Source: Lusitaniella coriacea LEGE 07157
GTDB lineage: Bacteria > Cyanobacteriota > Cyanobacteriia > Cyanobacteriales > Spirulinaceae
DNA length: 64,000 nt
Assembly (NCBI RefSeq): GCF_015207425.1
Contig: NZ_JADEWZ010000025.1
Location: 1 to 64,000, forward strand
Direction: 5' to 3'
Position 1 is the first letter of the stretch, and every line of letters begins with the position of its first letter. Below, piece after piece: positions 1 through 9,503 of the stretch. A program made the position numbers and the translations under genes. The notes below the pieces were generated by a model, which made no database searches, was not told where the DNA came from, and was given only the letters and a program-made list of their open reading frames with translations.

Positions 1-235
1 ATAGTCCATTGCTAGACTCAGAGGTAACAGGGGAGGGTAAAGGAGGTAGAAGCATCAATGTTTGAACCAGAAAATCTAGCCTCAAACTCTACCAGATTCT
101 GGCTCTCGTGAAAATGAAATAGCCCTGGGTTTTGAATATGATTCTTATTCCTCACAAAGCGGGAAGCGCAATAATTTCTCTCTTTATATTGAGGACGATC
201 CGGATGGCGATTGGGTTGCTTTTTCCTATCGCGAT

Positions 236-1123
236 GTGCAATGGGGTGCCATTCATCAAGGAGAAACTCTTCCTGCAAATCTTCAGAATTCAGATCATAC
301 CTTTATTGGATTTAAGGGAGCTGATGGAAATGACTTATTAGAGTTGCCAAACGAACCTGGTGAACTTTTGGAGCGATACGATAATACGCACTTTTTATTC
401 CGCATTGGTGAGGATGGAAAACCTAAGTTTATAACAAAATATAACAGCAACAAAATACAACAAGGAGATAACATTGAAAAAGATCCAATGAAAGAAGAAC
501 TTGGGATATTTCGATACATTCCTGAAATTTATAGGGTTGTTGAGGACTACAACAATCGATTATCAGAAGATTTGAAGGACGATCAGGGTAACTTACTTAG
601 GAAGAAACTTTCTTCCCCTTTAGATTGGAAATGGGTAGCAGCAATGATGATGCAAGAATCTAATCCCTCGTCGGAACCTTATCACGATGCACGAAGATAC
701 GATCCACTACAAACATCTAATAATGAAAGAGATTATGATGGGGTTGATTCTAGTATTTTAACAACGGTAAGAGATAAATTAGAGGGAACAGAACTCATAG
801 CAAGAGATGGCTTTCATGAAAGCTTACAAAATAAAAAAATAACACCCTGGGGACCAGATACTGATGGCGATGGAAGAGACAATCCAAATTATCAAGATCC
901 CAGTTTGAACGAGCAAGAACGTATGGATGCAAAAACTGGCATCGAACTTGCAGTGATAGGATTGCTCAATAAAACAGCAAAAAAAGAAGTGCCTGAGCCT
1001 CGTTATGCAGAGCGTTATATTTCTGGATGGGATTCCTGGGAGCAAGGTGTTCTAAATTATAACTCCAAGCTTTCATACTTAGAGGATGTTCAAAAAGCGT
1101 ACAATATCTTCGAGGATTTGTAG
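236..1123 (+). CDS. lysozyme-like (SLT-fold) protein, probably 5'-damaged
   Basis: Function is not established. The middle and C-terminal parts resemble a divergent lysozyme or lytic-transglycosylase fold: a helix reading AAMMMQES around residue 137 would place a Glu where the catalytic acid sits, and a late WEQGVLNYN segment resembles the YN motif of that fold. A DTDGDG loop near residue 208 looks like a calcium-binding loop. The ATG at 236 is only the first in-frame ATG. The same frame stays open upstream to a stop at 77-79 and encodes convincing acidic protein sequence (for example YIEDDPDGDWVAFSYRD), so the true N-terminus lies further upstream. A strong Shine-Dalgarno (AAGGAGGT, about 41-48) sits before an ATG at 58 in another frame, which suggests a frameshift near 80-110. 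The next gene starts 2 nt after this stop, so the two are probably one transcript. The region is AT-rich and lacks HIP1 sites. Confidence 0.55.
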   Translation: MQWGAIHQGETLPANLQNSDHTFIGFKGADGNDLLELPNEPGELLERYDNTHFLFRIGEDGKPKFITKYNSNKIQQGDNIEKDPMKEELGIFRYIPEIYRVVEDYNNRLSEDLKDDQGNLLRKKLSSPLDWKWVAAMMMQESNPSSEPYHDARRYDPLQTSNNERDYDGVDSSILTTVRDKLEGTELIARDGFHESLQNKKITPWGPDTDGDGRDNPNYQDPSLNEQERMDAKTGIELAVIGLLNKTAKKEVPEPRYAERYISGWDSWEQGVLNYNSKLSYLEDVQKAYNIFEDL

Positions 1124-1125
1124 AA

Positions 1126-2403
1126 ATGATAAAAAAAAATACCTATTCAAAAATCACATTTGTGCTGATTTTCATTCTTTCTATTTTTTTCTTTGATGTA
1201 AAAAAAGAAGATTTAAAGAGCAATACTGATTTCAAAAAATCAGTTACACAAGCTAAAATATTGTCAAAAGCATCTCAACAGTCTAAACAATCAGAAAACA
1301 ATGACTGGAAAACACAAACTGTACAATCAGAGCAAGTAAAAGCAATATTCTCTTATAATTATAAGGGCAAATTGTTTTGTTATCGAGAGTCTTCTTTGAA
1401 AATTCTTCGCTCAGAAAAAATTTACATTAATGAATCTCCAGAGCAAGTGTTATCAAAAAAATGGATGGGAGTAAGTGATTGTAACTTTCGATATGGTGGA
1501 TTAGATATTCAAGATTTGGATGGAGATCGCGAGCCAGAAATTATCCTCAATCTCCATACAGGTGGTAACAAATGTTGCTATCTTTCTTTGATCTACGGTT
1601 ATAATGTTGAGCAAGATCGATACGACGCTATCTCTCATTTTTTTGCTCAATCTCTTTTTCAAAAAGAGGATATAGATCGAGATGGAATTCTTGAATTTAA
1701 TGGTTTTGATGATAGCACAAGCAATTTTTTTGGTTTTTTCACAAGTACTTTTCCAAAACAAATATGGCAGTATCGTCAAGGAAAAATGCATCTTTCCAAT
1801 CAATGCTTTCCACAAGAAATTTCAAACGTAGCTGAATCACTTTGGCAAAAATATCTTGAGCTTCGTAGTAAAAAATTGGTGAAGCAAGGTGATTCTGAGG
1901 AAGAATTGGAAGAGTGGGGAATTTCAGATACATATGTAACAGTCATCTTAGCAGCATATCTAGCTAATAAATATTCGCTCAATCAAGGTGAAGATGGTTG
2001 GCAACAATTACGAGAGTTTTATCATTGGAGAGATCGAGAAGAATTTTTTGGAATTTTGCAAAATTTTTTAGAAAAACGAGGCTATATGCCTCAAACTCAT
2101 CCACAAAAAATAGATATGCCGTCTGACATGACAGAAATAAATGTATCTGGAGGAGTCTTTCCTGGAAATAAAAAAAGATATTTATTAAAATCTTTTAGGG
2201 GAAAGCACCTTGTCATTCAACTCAAAGACTTGGAACAAGGGGTTGTGGATATTGCTGTTCGCGCTCCTGATGGCCAACTCATTGGAACAATTAATCGAAG
2301 TCAACCTTCCTGGCAGAAGAAGCTAATTGACACGGGTAAGTACGAGTTAGAAGTTTTCTCTCCTTCTGGAGCGGGCTATGTTATGGGTCTGCAAGTTTTT
2401 TAA
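1126..2403 (+). CDS. secreted/anchored protein with FG-GAP-like and C-terminal beta domains, unknown function
   Basis: I do not recognise a named family. The first about 25 residues have a lysine-rich start and a phenylalanine/isoleucine-rich hydrophobic stretch, read as a signal peptide or N-terminal anchor. A segment near residues 126-190 has two Asp-rich loops (QDLDGDREPEI and EDIDRDGILEF), spaced like the calcium loops of FG-GAP/VCBS beta-propeller repeats, with a CC pair between them. The last about 90 residues (VFPGNKKRYLLKSFRGKHLVIQ..., ending GAGYVMGLQVF) look like a compact beta-sandwich of the pre-peptidase C-terminal type. The start is 2 nt after the preceding stop, so it is likely co-transcribed with the lysozyme-like gene. 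High A/T content and no HIP1 sites set both genes apart from the rest of the window. Confidence 0.7.
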   Translation: MIKKNTYSKITFVLIFILSIFFFDVKKEDLKSNTDFKKSVTQAKILSKASQQSKQSENNDWKTQTVQSEQVKAIFSYNYKGKLFCYRESSLKILRSEKIYINESPEQVLSKKWMGVSDCNFRYGGLDIQDLDGDREPEIILNLHTGGNKCCYLSLIYGYNVEQDRYDAISHFFAQSLFQKEDIDRDGILEFNGFDDSTSNFFGFFTSTFPKQIWQYRQGKMHLSNQCFPQEISNVAESLWQKYLELRSKKLVKQGDSEEELEEWGISDTYVTVILAAYLANKYSLNQGEDGWQQLREFYHWRDREEFFGILQNFLEKRGYMPQTHPQKIDMPSDMTEINVSGGVFPGNKKRYLLKSFRGKHLVIQLKDLEQGVVDIAVRAPDGQLIGTINRSQPSWQKKLIDTGKYELEVFSPSGAGYVMGLQVF

Positions 2404-2550
2404 AACGACTTAAACCACGTCTTGTTTGAAAAACATATTTTTGGGAATCCATCTAAAAATCTTTGAGGCTAAAGACTGTAGGTTTTAGAGTACCCTGAAC
2501 AAACTCCAGGTTCCAACGTGGACGTGGTTTATCTTACCTCTTTCAACAAT

Positions 2551-2946
2551 ATGCCCCTCAAAACCCCCATTCCCCCCAACTTTCTATTCGGCACCGCCGT
2601 CCACTCCGGACAGCTCAAAAACAACCCCCGCTACCGCCAAATCCTCCAAGAGGAATTCAACCTCCTCATCCCCGAAAACGCCCTGAAATGCGGTTGGGTC
2701 TGCCAAGACCCCAACACCTACAACTTCCAAGCCGCCGACCGCATTGTCGAATTCGCCCAACAATACCACCAAGCCGTGCGCGGTCACGTCCTCTGCTGGC
2801 ACATGGGCTATGCCCCCTGGATGAAAAAACTCACCGCCCTCGAACTCGAAAAAGTCCTGCGCGACTACATCTTCACTACCGTTGAACGCTACAAAGGACA
2901 ATGCTACGCCTGGGACGTAATCAGCAGTCAGCCAAAACCTTGCTAG
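2551..2946 (+). pseudogene. truncated GH10 endo-1,4-beta-xylanase fragment
   Basis: The 131-residue product (from ATG 2551; an upstream in-frame ATG lies at 2518) matches the N-terminal third of glycoside hydrolase family 10: FLFGTAVHSGQL, an ENALKCGW segment equivalent to the usual ENxMKW, YNFQAADRIVEFAQ, VRGHVLCWH, and ERYKGQCYAWDV. Family members run about 300-350 residues, and the motif should continue WDVVNE, whose Glu is the acid/base. Here the reading frame leaves the family right after WDV and stops within nine codons (ISSQPKPC). The nucleophile half of the barrel is absent downstream. The fragment cannot be catalytic, so it is a 3'-deleted relic. Base composition is C-rich, like the resident genome and unlike the AT-rich genes before it. 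Confidence 0.8.
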
Positions 2947-3007
2947 TGCTAGCTTTGCGTTTTTTGAGATGTCCTAACGTGTATATGTAGTGCGCTAATC
3001 AAAATAG

Positions 3008-4333
3008 TCAAATCCGATTCCGCGCTTTTAATCGTAAATAGCGATCGACAACTTCAGTGCTAATGCGATCCGCAGGGGCATCGAGGACAAGAACCCCGCG
3101 CTGTTTCAGCTTGGCAAAAGCAACCTCTCGCTGGGCGATTAAATCGAGGGCAACCGCGCGAGAATAAGCCATTTCGATGAGGGTGGCGGAACCTTCAGCT
3201 TCTGGGGGAGTGTGGGCGATGCGATCGACTTGGGGATCGCGCAGGGCGACGCAAAAGGGTAAATAGCGCGGCGTGAGGCGGGTTAGGGCGGCGAGAAGTT
3301 CGGCAGAGGCGGTACTATCCACTACATCGGTGAGAATCACCACAAGGGCGCGTCGCGCTTGCTGGCGGACTAAACGAGTCACTGCACCAAAATAATCCGG
3401 TTCGAGGAGGACGGGTTGGATGGGAGTGAGGCGTTCGAGGAGTTTGGGGAGTTGGTGTTGTCCGCGTTCTGGGGGAATCCAGGTGACGATTTCTTTATCA
3501 AAAACGCCTACGCCTACGCGATCGCCTCGACTCAATCCCGCTAGGGCTAAGGATAGGGTTGAATTTAAGCCCCAATCAAAGCGTTTCATCCCTTGCACTT
3601 GAGCGGTCATTAAACGTCCGCGATCGAGGAGAATAATGAGGGTTTGTTCTTTTTCCGGTTCGAGAACGCGAATCACCGGACGCGCGCGACGGGCAGTGGC
3701 TTTCCAATCAATGAGGCGCGTATCGTCCCCGGTGCTATATTCCCGCAGTTCGGTAAATTCAGTCCCTTGTCCCAAACGGCGGGCTTGGCGCATCGTTCCG
3801 GTATTTTCAACGGCGAGGCGAATAGAGAGCGATCGCAGTCCGATTAAATCGGGGTAAACGGCGACGGTTTGGCGTGCGGGGATTTTCCATTCGCGCCATC
3901 CGAGTCCCCAGGTTCCTAACTGGCGTACTTGAATATCTCTCCACAAAAATTCGCCCCGACGATGGGGACAAACGGTGTAGTGGAGTTCTTGGATTTGGTT
4001 GGGGGAAAGATCGAGGTGAAATTGAGAGGTGGAGGCGGAAAATTCGAGGGGGTAGAAGTCTGCAATGTGCAATCGAACGGATTTCTGTGAGGCTTTGACG
4101 GTGAGGGTTACGGGATTGTCTCGCCCGATGGAGAGTTTATTTAAGGGGGTTCGACTGACTTCAACTGCGTGGTTTTTGACCCGCCAGCTATCGATTGCCA
4201 TCAGGAGCAAAAGGAGGAGGCTGTAAGCGAGGGAAATGCCAATACTGAGGGGGATTTCGCCCCAGGTTGCCACGAGAACCGCGATCGCGCCCCCTAATAA
4301 CAACAGCCAATAAACTCGTTGTGATGGAATCAT
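3008..4333 (-). CDS. DUF58 domain-containing membrane protein
   Basis: A 441-residue protein with two N-terminal membrane helices (about residues 8-25 and 29-47), a beta-rich middle, and the hallmark DUF58 segment near residues 190-235 (GTEFTELREYSTGDDTRLID, then WKATAR and an RPVIRVLEPEKEQTL stretch). After this comes a VWA-like fold with DRGR in place of the canonical metal-site motif. DUF58 proteins usually accompany a MoxR-type AAA+ ATPase and are thought to act in assembly of membrane or periplasmic complexes. No moxR is adjacent here. The next gene on the same strand begins about 180 nt upstream, so this is probably a single-gene transcript. The family call is firm; the role is not. Confidence 0.9.
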   Translation of the reverse strand: MIPSQRVYWLLLLGGAIAVLVATWGEIPLSIGISLAYSLLLLLLMAIDSWRVKNHAVEVSRTPLNKLSIGRDNPVTLTVKASQKSVRLHIADFYPLEFSASTSQFHLDLSPNQIQELHYTVCPHRRGEFLWRDIQVRQLGTWGLGWREWKIPARQTVAVYPDLIGLRSLSIRLAVENTGTMRQARRLGQGTEFTELREYSTGDDTRLIDWKATARRARPVIRVLEPEKEQTLIILLDRGRLMTAQVQGMKRFDWGLNSTLSLALAGLSRGDRVGVGVFDKEIVTWIPPERGQHQLPKLLERLTPIQPVLLEPDYFGAVTRLVRQQARRALVVILTDVVDSTASAELLAALTRLTPRYLPFCVALRDPQVDRIAHTPPEAEGSATLIEMAYSRAVALDLIAQREVAFAKLKQRGVLVLDAPADRISTEVVDRYLRLKARNRI

Positions 4334-4514
4334 AATTGTTGCCCTGAAAGCGAATATCTAGCCTAATTTCCTCATTCCCAGAGATCGTCACTACCTACAA
4401 AAAAGCTGTTGTCCTGGGGCTGTCGCCCGTAGCTCATTGCGGCGAAAGTTAGCTGGCGGCCGCAACATTGCCTCAAATCGAGCTAATTAAGCGCGATCGG
4501 TCGAAGTAGTAAGT

Positions 4515-5666
4515 TTAGCGGTCGGGAAGTTTGGCCCCGGTGAGAAGGGCCCCGCTTAAGTCCGTACTCTCCAAATTGGCTCCCCGTAAGTCAGCGTTGG
4601 TGAGATTGGCATTTTTCAAAAAAGCTCCCCGCAAATCGGCATTAGTCAAATCGGCTCCTTGCAAGTTGGCGTTGCTCAAATCGAGACTTCGCAAATCTTT
4701 CCCGCTTAAATTGCACCCCGGACAATTTTGTAAGTTGCCAAGGGGTTGAGGTTGGGGTGCGGGGGACAAGTACATCCAGCCCAGACCTGCAACAATTATC
4801 GCACTGAAGGCGGCGAGACTGGAGATCGCAACGGGTTTGAGTCTCCTTCTCTTGAGGTCAAGCGATCGCAGTGCTGTGATGGCAACAACAGCGTTAGGAT
4901 AGCGATGTTTCAGACTGGGAGCCACCATTTTTTCCAACCAAGCGGCAAACTGGAGGTTAAGTTGGGGGAGCAAGTGCCGAAATTTAACCCGGTTGGCATC
5001 GTCAATTAACTGTCCTGCCTCCGTTGAGGGAGTTCCTGTCAAAGCGCAGATCAGCGTCATTCCTAAGCTGTAGAGATCGGAAGCGGGAGTCAGCGGACGG
5101 TTGAAAAGTTGTTCGGAAGGCATAAACCCCAGCGTCCCTTTAACAACGCTGCTGGCTGCCGTGTCGCTACCGTCGGGGCGGGCAAAGCCAAAGTCGATTA
5201 AGTATGTCTGGAAGGGTTCCTGGGACTCAATCAGAAGGTTTTCGGGCTTGATATCTCGATGGATAATGGGCGGGTCTTGCTGCTGCAAGTAGGCGAGGAT
5301 TTCGAGAACGGCAACGGCAATTTGCTTAACTCGCGAGGGAGAGAGGGGGCGATCGCACTCCAAATGCGGTGCGGGTTTATATTCTTGTACCAAACAGAAG
5401 CCGTCGGGGGTTTCAAAGGAGTCGAGATATTTAGGAATTTGGGGATGGTTGAGTTGCTGCAAAAGAGTAATTTCTCGTTCGTGCGCTCGATAGTCTGACC
5501 AACTCGCACCACTGCGAGCAAACTGGAATTGTTTGATAACGACGGGGTGCTGGCTACCGCACTCGACAGCTAGGTAAGTGACTCTTCCTCCCATGCGGTT
5601 CTGACCGAGCAATCGCTTGATTTCATAGCCGCGATCGGCAAATTGTTTGGGTTCCAAATTTTCCAT
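4515..5666 (-). CDS. Ser/Thr protein kinase with C-terminal pentapeptide repeats
   Basis: Hanks-type kinase followed by a membrane helix and a pentapeptide-repeat tail. Visible kinase elements: the ATP-binding Lys in PVVIKQF (K45), the partner Glu in HEREITLL (E64), the catalytic loop [10 protein letters not shown] (D138), and the metal-binding DFG at 158-160. The glycine loop is unusual (GQNRMGGRV). One transmembrane helix spans about 279-300, so the kinase is cytoplasmic and the tail is on the other side. The tail (about 318-380) is a run of A(D/N)Lxx repeats beginning [11 protein letters not shown]. Cyanobacterial SpkB-type kinases share the kinase plus pentapeptide layout, though SpkB has its cysteine motif at the N-terminus. 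The substrate is unknown. All catalytic residues are present, so activity is expected. Confidence 0.92.
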   Translation of the reverse strand: MENLEPKQFADRGYEIKRLLGQNRMGGRVTYLAVECGSQHPVVIKQFQFARSGASWSDYRAHEREITLLQQLNHPQIPKYLDSFETPDGFCLVQEYKPAPHLECDRPLSPSRVKQIAVAVLEILAYLQQQDPPIIHRDIKPENLLIESQEPFQTYLIDFGFARPDGSDTAASSVVKGTLGFMPSEQLFNRPLTPASDLYSLGMTLICALTGTPSTEAGQLIDDANRVKFRHLLPQLNLQFAAWLEKMVAPSLKHRYPNAVVAITALRSLDLKRRRLKPVAISSLAAFSAIIVAGLGWMYLSPAPQPQPLGNLQNCPGCNLSGKDLRSLDLSNANLQGADLTNADLRGAFLKNANLTNADLRGANLESTDLSGALLTGAKLPDR

Positions 5667-5708
5667 TTCTAAATTTCTCCCTCAACCCCTTCCTATTAGG
5701 GTTTATCG

Positions 5709-5755
5709 AAAAAAAACCGCCATAGCATAACTACACTACTAGTAGAAAGCGGCGG
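5709..5755 (-). terminator. possible intrinsic terminator downstream of the small membrane ORF
   Basis: Read on the minus strand, CCGCC (5755-5751) pairs with GGCGG (5721-5717), followed by eight T. The loop is long (29 nt) but contains its own self-complementary CTACTAGTAG. It lies just past the decayed membrane ORF and before the kinase gene, so it could end a short transcript there. Confidence 0.4.
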
Positions 5756-5811
5756 AAATGAACCTACTGTTCTTTGCTGTACCTCACAGTAGAAAAAGTC
5801 AACCGATTAAT

Positions 5812-5994
5812 TCAATAGTGGGCAGACTTACGCCCTAGTCTACTAGTCAGAAAAATAACACCCCCCATAATCGACAATACCGACCCAAGATTTGACCAGC
5901 CACCAACAATGCTAAGTCATCCCAAACCAATATAGATTAAGCTCAGTCCAGCGATGAGCGAAAACCATTTGCTATTAACAATCCTAGAAATCAT
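5812..5994 (-). pseudogene. small two-helix membrane protein interrupted by one in-frame TGA
   Basis: Reading from ATG at 5994 gives MISRIVNSKWFSLIAGLSLI then YIGLG, a TGA at 5919-5917, and in the same frame LSIVGGWSNLGSVLSIMGGV then IFLTSRLGRKSAHY, ending at a TGA (5814-5812). Both halves are typical transmembrane helices with a basic C-terminus, and the frame is otherwise clean over 60 codons. The simplest reading is a nonsense change of a TGG Trp codon to TGA. A sequencing error or use of only the 25-residue first half are alternatives. No family is recognised and no strong ribosome-binding site is visible. Confidence 0.5.
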
Positions 5995-6030
5995 GGGATA
6001 CCTGATGGGACTTTGGCACTTTTCCCCCTA

Positions 6031-7650
6031 TTATTCCACCAGCTTTTTGCTGCTTTGAATTAACCGAATAAACTCAGCTCGGTAGCCGTCGAGATCGACT
6101 CCCTCAGAGGCTTGTGCCAAACTTAGCGCCTGCTCCAAGCTGGCATTGCCTTTGTAAGGAGAATCCCGCAAAACCATGCCAAAACTGGCGACTGCTGCCG
6201 CAAACTTAAAGTTCTCCGAAGCGTTCTCTAAATTGGCTCCAGCATCCGCAACGGGAGAAGATAAAAGTTTGGAGTCGCTTCCTTTCGGGTCTTTGTAGCG
6301 CAAGTTTACCTGCACTAAAGCATTATCTTCAATGGGAGTTTCGGGGTTCGAGTCTGTAGAAGATGGGTCTGCCAACAATTCCACATCAAGGGGTATGCCG
6401 ACGGGAATGACTTCATACAGTGCTGTTACCGTATGTCCTGCCCCCAATTCTCCGGCATCTTTAGTATCGTCCTCAAAATCTTGGTCTTGCAGCCGTCGAT
6501 TTTCATAACCAATGAGGCGATATGCCTGTACCTTTTCTGGGTTGAATTGAACCTGAATCTTGACATCTTTGGCAATCGTTAATAGGGTTCCTCCCATCTC
6601 CGTCACCAAGACTTTATTCGCCTCTAGCTCGTTGTCGATATAGGCATAGTTGCCGTTGCCTTTATTGGCGAGTTTTTCCATTTTCGCGTCTTGAAAATTG
6701 TCGCTGCCAAATCCCAGTACGGTTAGGAAAACGCCTTTCTCCCGTTCTCCTTCGATCAACTTCACCAGTTCGGTGTCGCTGGAAATCCCGACATTAAAAT
6801 CGCCATCGCTGGCTAAAATAACTCGATTATTGCCTTGGGGGAGGAAGTTTTCTTGGGCAAGTTTATAAGCCCGTTGAATTCCCTCTCCTCCAGCCGTCGA
6901 TCCCCCCGCCTCAAGGTTCTCGATAGCTTGGAGAATTGTCTCTTTCTCGCTGCCAGGAGTGGGAGGTAAGACAACGCCGGCCGCCCCTGCATAGACGACA
7001 ATACTCACTTTGTCTTCGGCGTTTAACTCGTTGACGAGCATCCGAAACGCCGATTTGAGGAGCGGTAATTTATTGCGATCGCTCATCGAACCGGAAACAT
7101 CGATGAGAAAGACGAGATTGCTAGGGGGCAACTTTTCTGGCGCAATCTTTTTCCCTTGCAGGCCGATCTGAACGAGTCTGTGTTTGGGGTTCCAAGGGGC
7201 TGCTGCAATTTCAGTATTGATGGAGAAGGGGCGACCGCCTTGGGGTTGAGGATATTCGTAGCTAAAGTAGTTAATCAGCTCTTCGAGGCGGACGGCATCT
7301 TGAGGAGGACGCTGGCCGCCATTGAGGAAACGGCGCACATTGCTGTATGAGGCTGTATCCACGTCGATGGAGAAAGTCGATAGGGGACTGTTGCGAGCAG
7401 ACTCGAAAGGATTATCGGTGCTGCTTTCGTAGGTTTCGCTACTCGTCGGTTCGGAAGCGGTTTCTTCGTCAGCCGTAGCGGTTTGAGATTCAGCGTTTTT
7501 TTGATTGAGTTCTTTCTGGGGAACTGGCGATCGCTGCGGTGCGGGTACATCAGCAACTTCTGCTTCTTGCAAGCTGCCGTTTTGGGCCTCGCAAGCTGCG
7601 AGAAGAACCACAAGTCCCACAAGCGCGATCGCGGGGCGTAACTGTCTCAT
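6031..7650 (-). CDS. VWA-domain lipoprotein (YfbK-like)
   Basis: The start at 7650 is preferred over the ATG at 7686. It yields a compact signal, MRQLRPAIALVGLVVLLAAC, with a lipobox (LAAC), so the mature protein should be a lipoprotein. After a low-complexity Ser/Thr/Glu linker comes the conserved VWA-associated N-terminal region (NPLSTFSIDVDTASYSNVRR). Next is a von Willebrand A domain with an intact MIDAS motif DVSGSMSD, the SDGDFNVG segment and a TVLGFGSDNFQD strand. A C-terminal domain (HTVTALYEVIP...) is typical of YfbK-type proteins. Members are around 500-580 residues, so this 539-residue protein is complete. The function is unclear: probably metal-dependent binding to an envelope partner. 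No MoxR ATPase is next to it. Confidence 0.9.
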   Translation of the reverse strand: MRQLRPAIALVGLVVLLAACEAQNGSLQEAEVADVPAPQRSPVPQKELNQKNAESQTATADEETASEPTSSETYESSTDNPFESARNSPLSTFSIDVDTASYSNVRRFLNGGQRPPQDAVRLEELINYFSYEYPQPQGGRPFSINTEIAAAPWNPKHRLVQIGLQGKKIAPEKLPPSNLVFLIDVSGSMSDRNKLPLLKSAFRMLVNELNAEDKVSIVVYAGAAGVVLPPTPGSEKETILQAIENLEAGGSTAGGEGIQRAYKLAQENFLPQGNNRVILASDGDFNVGISSDTELVKLIEGEREKGVFLTVLGFGSDNFQDAKMEKLANKGNGNYAYIDNELEANKVLVTEMGGTLLTIAKDVKIQVQFNPEKVQAYRLIGYENRRLQDQDFEDDTKDAGELGAGHTVTALYEVIPVGIPLDVELLADPSSTDSNPETPIEDNALVQVNLRYKDPKGSDSKLLSSPVADAGANLENASENFKFAAAVASFGMVLRDSPYKGNASLEQALSLAQASEGVDLDGYRAEFIRLIQSSKKLVE

Positions 7651-7907
7651 CCAATACCTCCAAATACCTGGCAGACTCTCAAGCAATAGGATAGCTTAAG
7701 GAATTAGCCGGTATTGTTAACGTTTCCGTTTTGGTAACTGTTGGCGAAGACATCAGTTCAGATGGGCGTTGTTGCCATGTGCGGCATTGAATCGCATGAT
7801 GCAGATAGCTAAGCATGAAAGCTATCCGATCGATCGGTAACTGAGGAAACATCGATATGGGTGTTTTGCTTTCTCATCGATTCATGCAACAACACCATTG
7901 GTAATTG

Positions 7908-9335
7908 TTATTGCCCCAAAAGCGGTACAAAATCCAAACCCGTTCCCGATTTTCCCCCCGGTTCGATTTTAATCAGTAAAGCAGCACCATCGCGATCGCC
8001 CGACGGCAGAAAGCGAATTGCCCCCGATGCGCCCTCCGCAACAAAATTGGGAGAGGAGAGGTCTTTTTGCAAGGCTTGGCGATCGATCTTTCCTTCCTCC
8101 AATCCCTTGGCAATGGCTTGGACTGCATCGTAGGCTAAGGCGGTGCGCCAATTGACAGATCCCCCCCACAGCGCGATCGCGTCTTGGGAAAAAGACTGTT
8201 CTGCGATCCCGTCGGGATGCCAGGGAACCGCCAAAACCATGCCCTTAACAGCCGCCTGTCCCCGGCGAAGCGTTTCGATCGTGTACATTGCCGAACTCCC
8301 CAACAACGGTAAGCGTCGCTGATTAACTTGAGTCACTTCCACCGCAAGGTTCAAGCGATTCACTGCCGGAATGAGCAGCAATCCATCTGCACCGCTACTA
8401 ATGGCTTGAGAAACGGCGGTTTCCGCACTAAAATTCGACGCGGCGAGATCGCAATCAATGGGCGTAACCCTACCACCATCCGCAAACATAGCCGAGGTGA
8501 ATTCTGTTTTAAGAGACGTGCTGTACTCCGCACCAGAATCGACGCAGATTGCGATGTTCTTTATATTTGCCCGATTAACGGCATAGCGCGAAAGGGTATC
8601 GGCTTGGAAGCGGATACTGGGAATCGTGCGAAAAATGTAGTCGCCCGCCTCGGAGAGTTTTTTGGCATCGCTACTGGAAGAAATCATGACTAATTGCCCG
8701 CTTTCATAATTTGGGGCGGCAGCAATCGACGCATTACTTGAATTATGACCAATAACCGCTATAATTCGCTCATCTTCAACTAATTTCTTGGCAAGTTGCG
8801 TTGCAATTTTGGGACTATTGTCGTCATTGACAATCACTATTTGTAAGGGTCTACCTTGGATTCCGCCATTTTGATTGATACGCTCTTGACCCTGCGCAAC
8901 ACCCCGTAAAATTTCCTTGGCAATATTCAAATTTCCGCCAATGGGAACGCTGGTTGCAATGATGATGGGATTGCTGTTCGCGGCTTTGGCATTATTGAGG
9001 TAGATTCGCGTTTCGGGATCGTTAGCTCGATCTTGCAACGACGCTTCAAATTCCGCGATCGCGCCCTCAAAATCTTTCTCCCCAAAAGCTTTAACTCCCG
9101 CTTCTTTCTGGGGTGTAGTATCTGCACCCACTAAAATCTGCTCCCCTAAACTCAACCTTTTTTGCAAGTATTTCCCGCCGCCGCGATCGCTCCCCTCAGA
9201 AGATACTTGCGAGGATTCCGGCTCTTGCAACATCTGGAGAATAGGATCTTTCAATAACCAAAACCCACCGCCCAGCAACGCAACAGTTGCCAGGAATGCC
9301 AAAATTAGGATTGCAGTATCGTTTTTCTGGGTCAT
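7908..9335 (-). CDS. membrane-anchored ABC-type amino-acid-like substrate-binding protein
   Basis: The N-terminus has one uncleaved-looking hydrophobic helix (about residues 8-28, AILILAFLATVALLGGGFWL) and then a short TPR-like motif (KAFGEKDFEGAIAEFEASL). From about residue 125 there is a complete Leu/Ile/Val-type periplasmic binding fold: PIGGNLNIAKEILRGVAQGQ, INQNGGIQGRPLQIVIVNDD, VIGHNSSNASIAAAPNYESG, and a C-terminal GMVLAVPWHPDG segment. No permease or ATPase genes accompany it. Cyanobacteria carry many such orphan receptors, so it may be a sensor or adaptor rather than part of a transporter. The ligand cannot be inferred. Confidence 0.88.
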   Translation of the reverse strand: MTQKNDTAILILAFLATVALLGGGFWLLKDPILQMLQEPESSQVSSEGSDRGGGKYLQKRLSLGEQILVGADTTPQKEAGVKAFGEKDFEGAIAEFEASLQDRANDPETRIYLNNAKAANSNPIIIATSVPIGGNLNIAKEILRGVAQGQERINQNGGIQGRPLQIVIVNDDNSPKIATQLAKKLVEDERIIAVIGHNSSNASIAAAPNYESGQLVMISSSSDAKKLSEAGDYIFRTIPSIRFQADTLSRYAVNRANIKNIAICVDSGAEYSTSLKTEFTSAMFADGGRVTPIDCDLAASNFSAETAVSQAISSGADGLLLIPAVNRLNLAVEVTQVNQRRLPLLGSSAMYTIETLRRGQAAVKGMVLAVPWHPDGIAEQSFSQDAIALWGGSVNWRTALAYDAVQAIAKGLEEGKIDRQALQKDLSSPNFVAEGASGAIRFLPSGDRDGAALLIKIEPGGKSGTGLDFVPLLGQ

Positions 9336-9503
9336 GGGGTCACTTCAGTTATCAGTCATCTTTTTGGGATTAAGCAAATCAAAGAATCAGCCAGAACGGC
9401 ATTGCGCGATCGCAGAACAGTTCTCTGAGCGCAGCACGCATCTCCTCCACCAGCATAGAATAGGTTCAAACTGAGCCAGCACTAACCGATTTTACTCCTC
9501 CCC

